From contig CAMNLO010000097.1 in assembly GCA_946543095.1 (NCBI GenBank), positions 1-6,355 on the forward strand: DNA of 6,355 nucleotides. The letters are read 5' to 3'. This stretch comes from an uncultured bacterium. Its GTDB lineage: Bacteria; Bacillota; Clostridia; Lachnospirales; Lachnospiraceae. Of the stretch, positions 6,244 through 6,355 are shown piece by piece (position 1 is the stretch's first letter; each line of letters begins with the position of its first letter). The position numbers and the translations under genes are program-made. The notes under the pieces were generated by a model. That model had not been told where the DNA came from. It did not search any database and worked only from the letters and a program-made list of their open reading frames with translations.

Positions 6244-6355
6244 ATGGAAAAAGGCATCCTGAAATTAAACAATCCCCTGGTGCTGGGGATCGATATCGGA
6301 ATGGACAATGTCCAGATCAGCTATTCTGTGGGGAACGAGGATCCCGTCAGCGCAA
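6244..6355 (+). CDS. Actin/Hsp70-fold ATPase-like protein, N-terminal 37 residues (3' end outside window; DUF5716-type?)
   Basis: The ATG at 6244 comes 3 bases after the solenoid gene's TAA, in the same frame, and the frame stays open to the window edge. Residues 13-28 (VLGIDIGMDNVQISYS) show the strand-turn-strand 'phosphate 1' motif of the actin/Hsp70/hexokinase superfamily, comparable to GIDLGTTNS of DnaK, with Asp17 at the position that coordinates the Mg-nucleotide. Gly19 is present, but the usual Thr-Thr/Thr-Asn that follows is Met-Asp-Asn, so this is not DnaK itself. The opening resembles proteins I know as DUF5716, which I recall as companions of DUF5717, but 37 residues cannot settle that. 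No clear ribosome binding site precedes it (only a weak GGCGGAAA about 20 bases upstream), so translation is probably coupled to the preceding gene. The next in-frame ATG at 6301 would cut off the motif and is unlikely to be the start. Confidence 0.72.
   Translation, partial: MEKGILKLNNPLVLGIDIGMDNVQISYSVGNEDPVSA

Overview
The window is a densely packed, single-strand piece of chromosome: four genes, all on the + strand, with gaps of 24, 6 and 3 bases. No stretch above 300 bases lacks a gene, and I see no tRNA, rRNA, mobile element, CRISPR array or convincing terminator. The canonical Shine-Dalgarno, the roughly balanced base composition, the frequent AGG/AGA Arg codons and the HtpG subtype point to an anaerobic Firmicute of class Clostridia, most likely the Lachnospiraceae. 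This assignment comes from recognising families, not from a search.

Layout: (1) 1-609 is the 3' end of a parvulin/SurA-like peptidyl-prolyl isomerase-type protein, whose two hallmark parvulin histidines appear to be replaced. (2) 634-2697 is a complete htpG (bacterial Hsp90, 687 aa) of a divergent clostridial type, with a highly charged Glu/Lys insert of about 40 residues in the second half of the middle domain. (3) 2704-6240 encodes a 1178-aa protein with no signal peptide or membrane segment: N-terminal beta-rich domains, a very long helical-repeat (TPR-like) solenoid and a C-terminal beta-rich tail. It looks like the family I know as DUF5717. (4) 6244 to the window end is the start of a protein that opens with an actin/Hsp70-type phosphate-1 motif, probably the partner family I know as DUF5716.

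Together these give a folding factor, an Hsp90 ATPase, a giant solenoid scaffold and an actin-fold (Hsp70-like) ATPase in one apparent transcription unit. The last two junctions are so tight, with no good ribosome binding site, that translational coupling is likely. The most interesting reading is that HtpG, the solenoid and the actin-fold ATPase form an undescribed cytosolic chaperone-like or client-handling machine. That is inference from gene order and domain type; nothing in the window proves physical interaction.

Secondary observations are two long poly-G tracts late in the solenoid gene that could act as slippage sites, a 46-base pure-purine run in htpG, a GC-rich hairpin early in the solenoid gene, and a skewed context of TTA leucine codons that differs between htpG and the solenoid gene.
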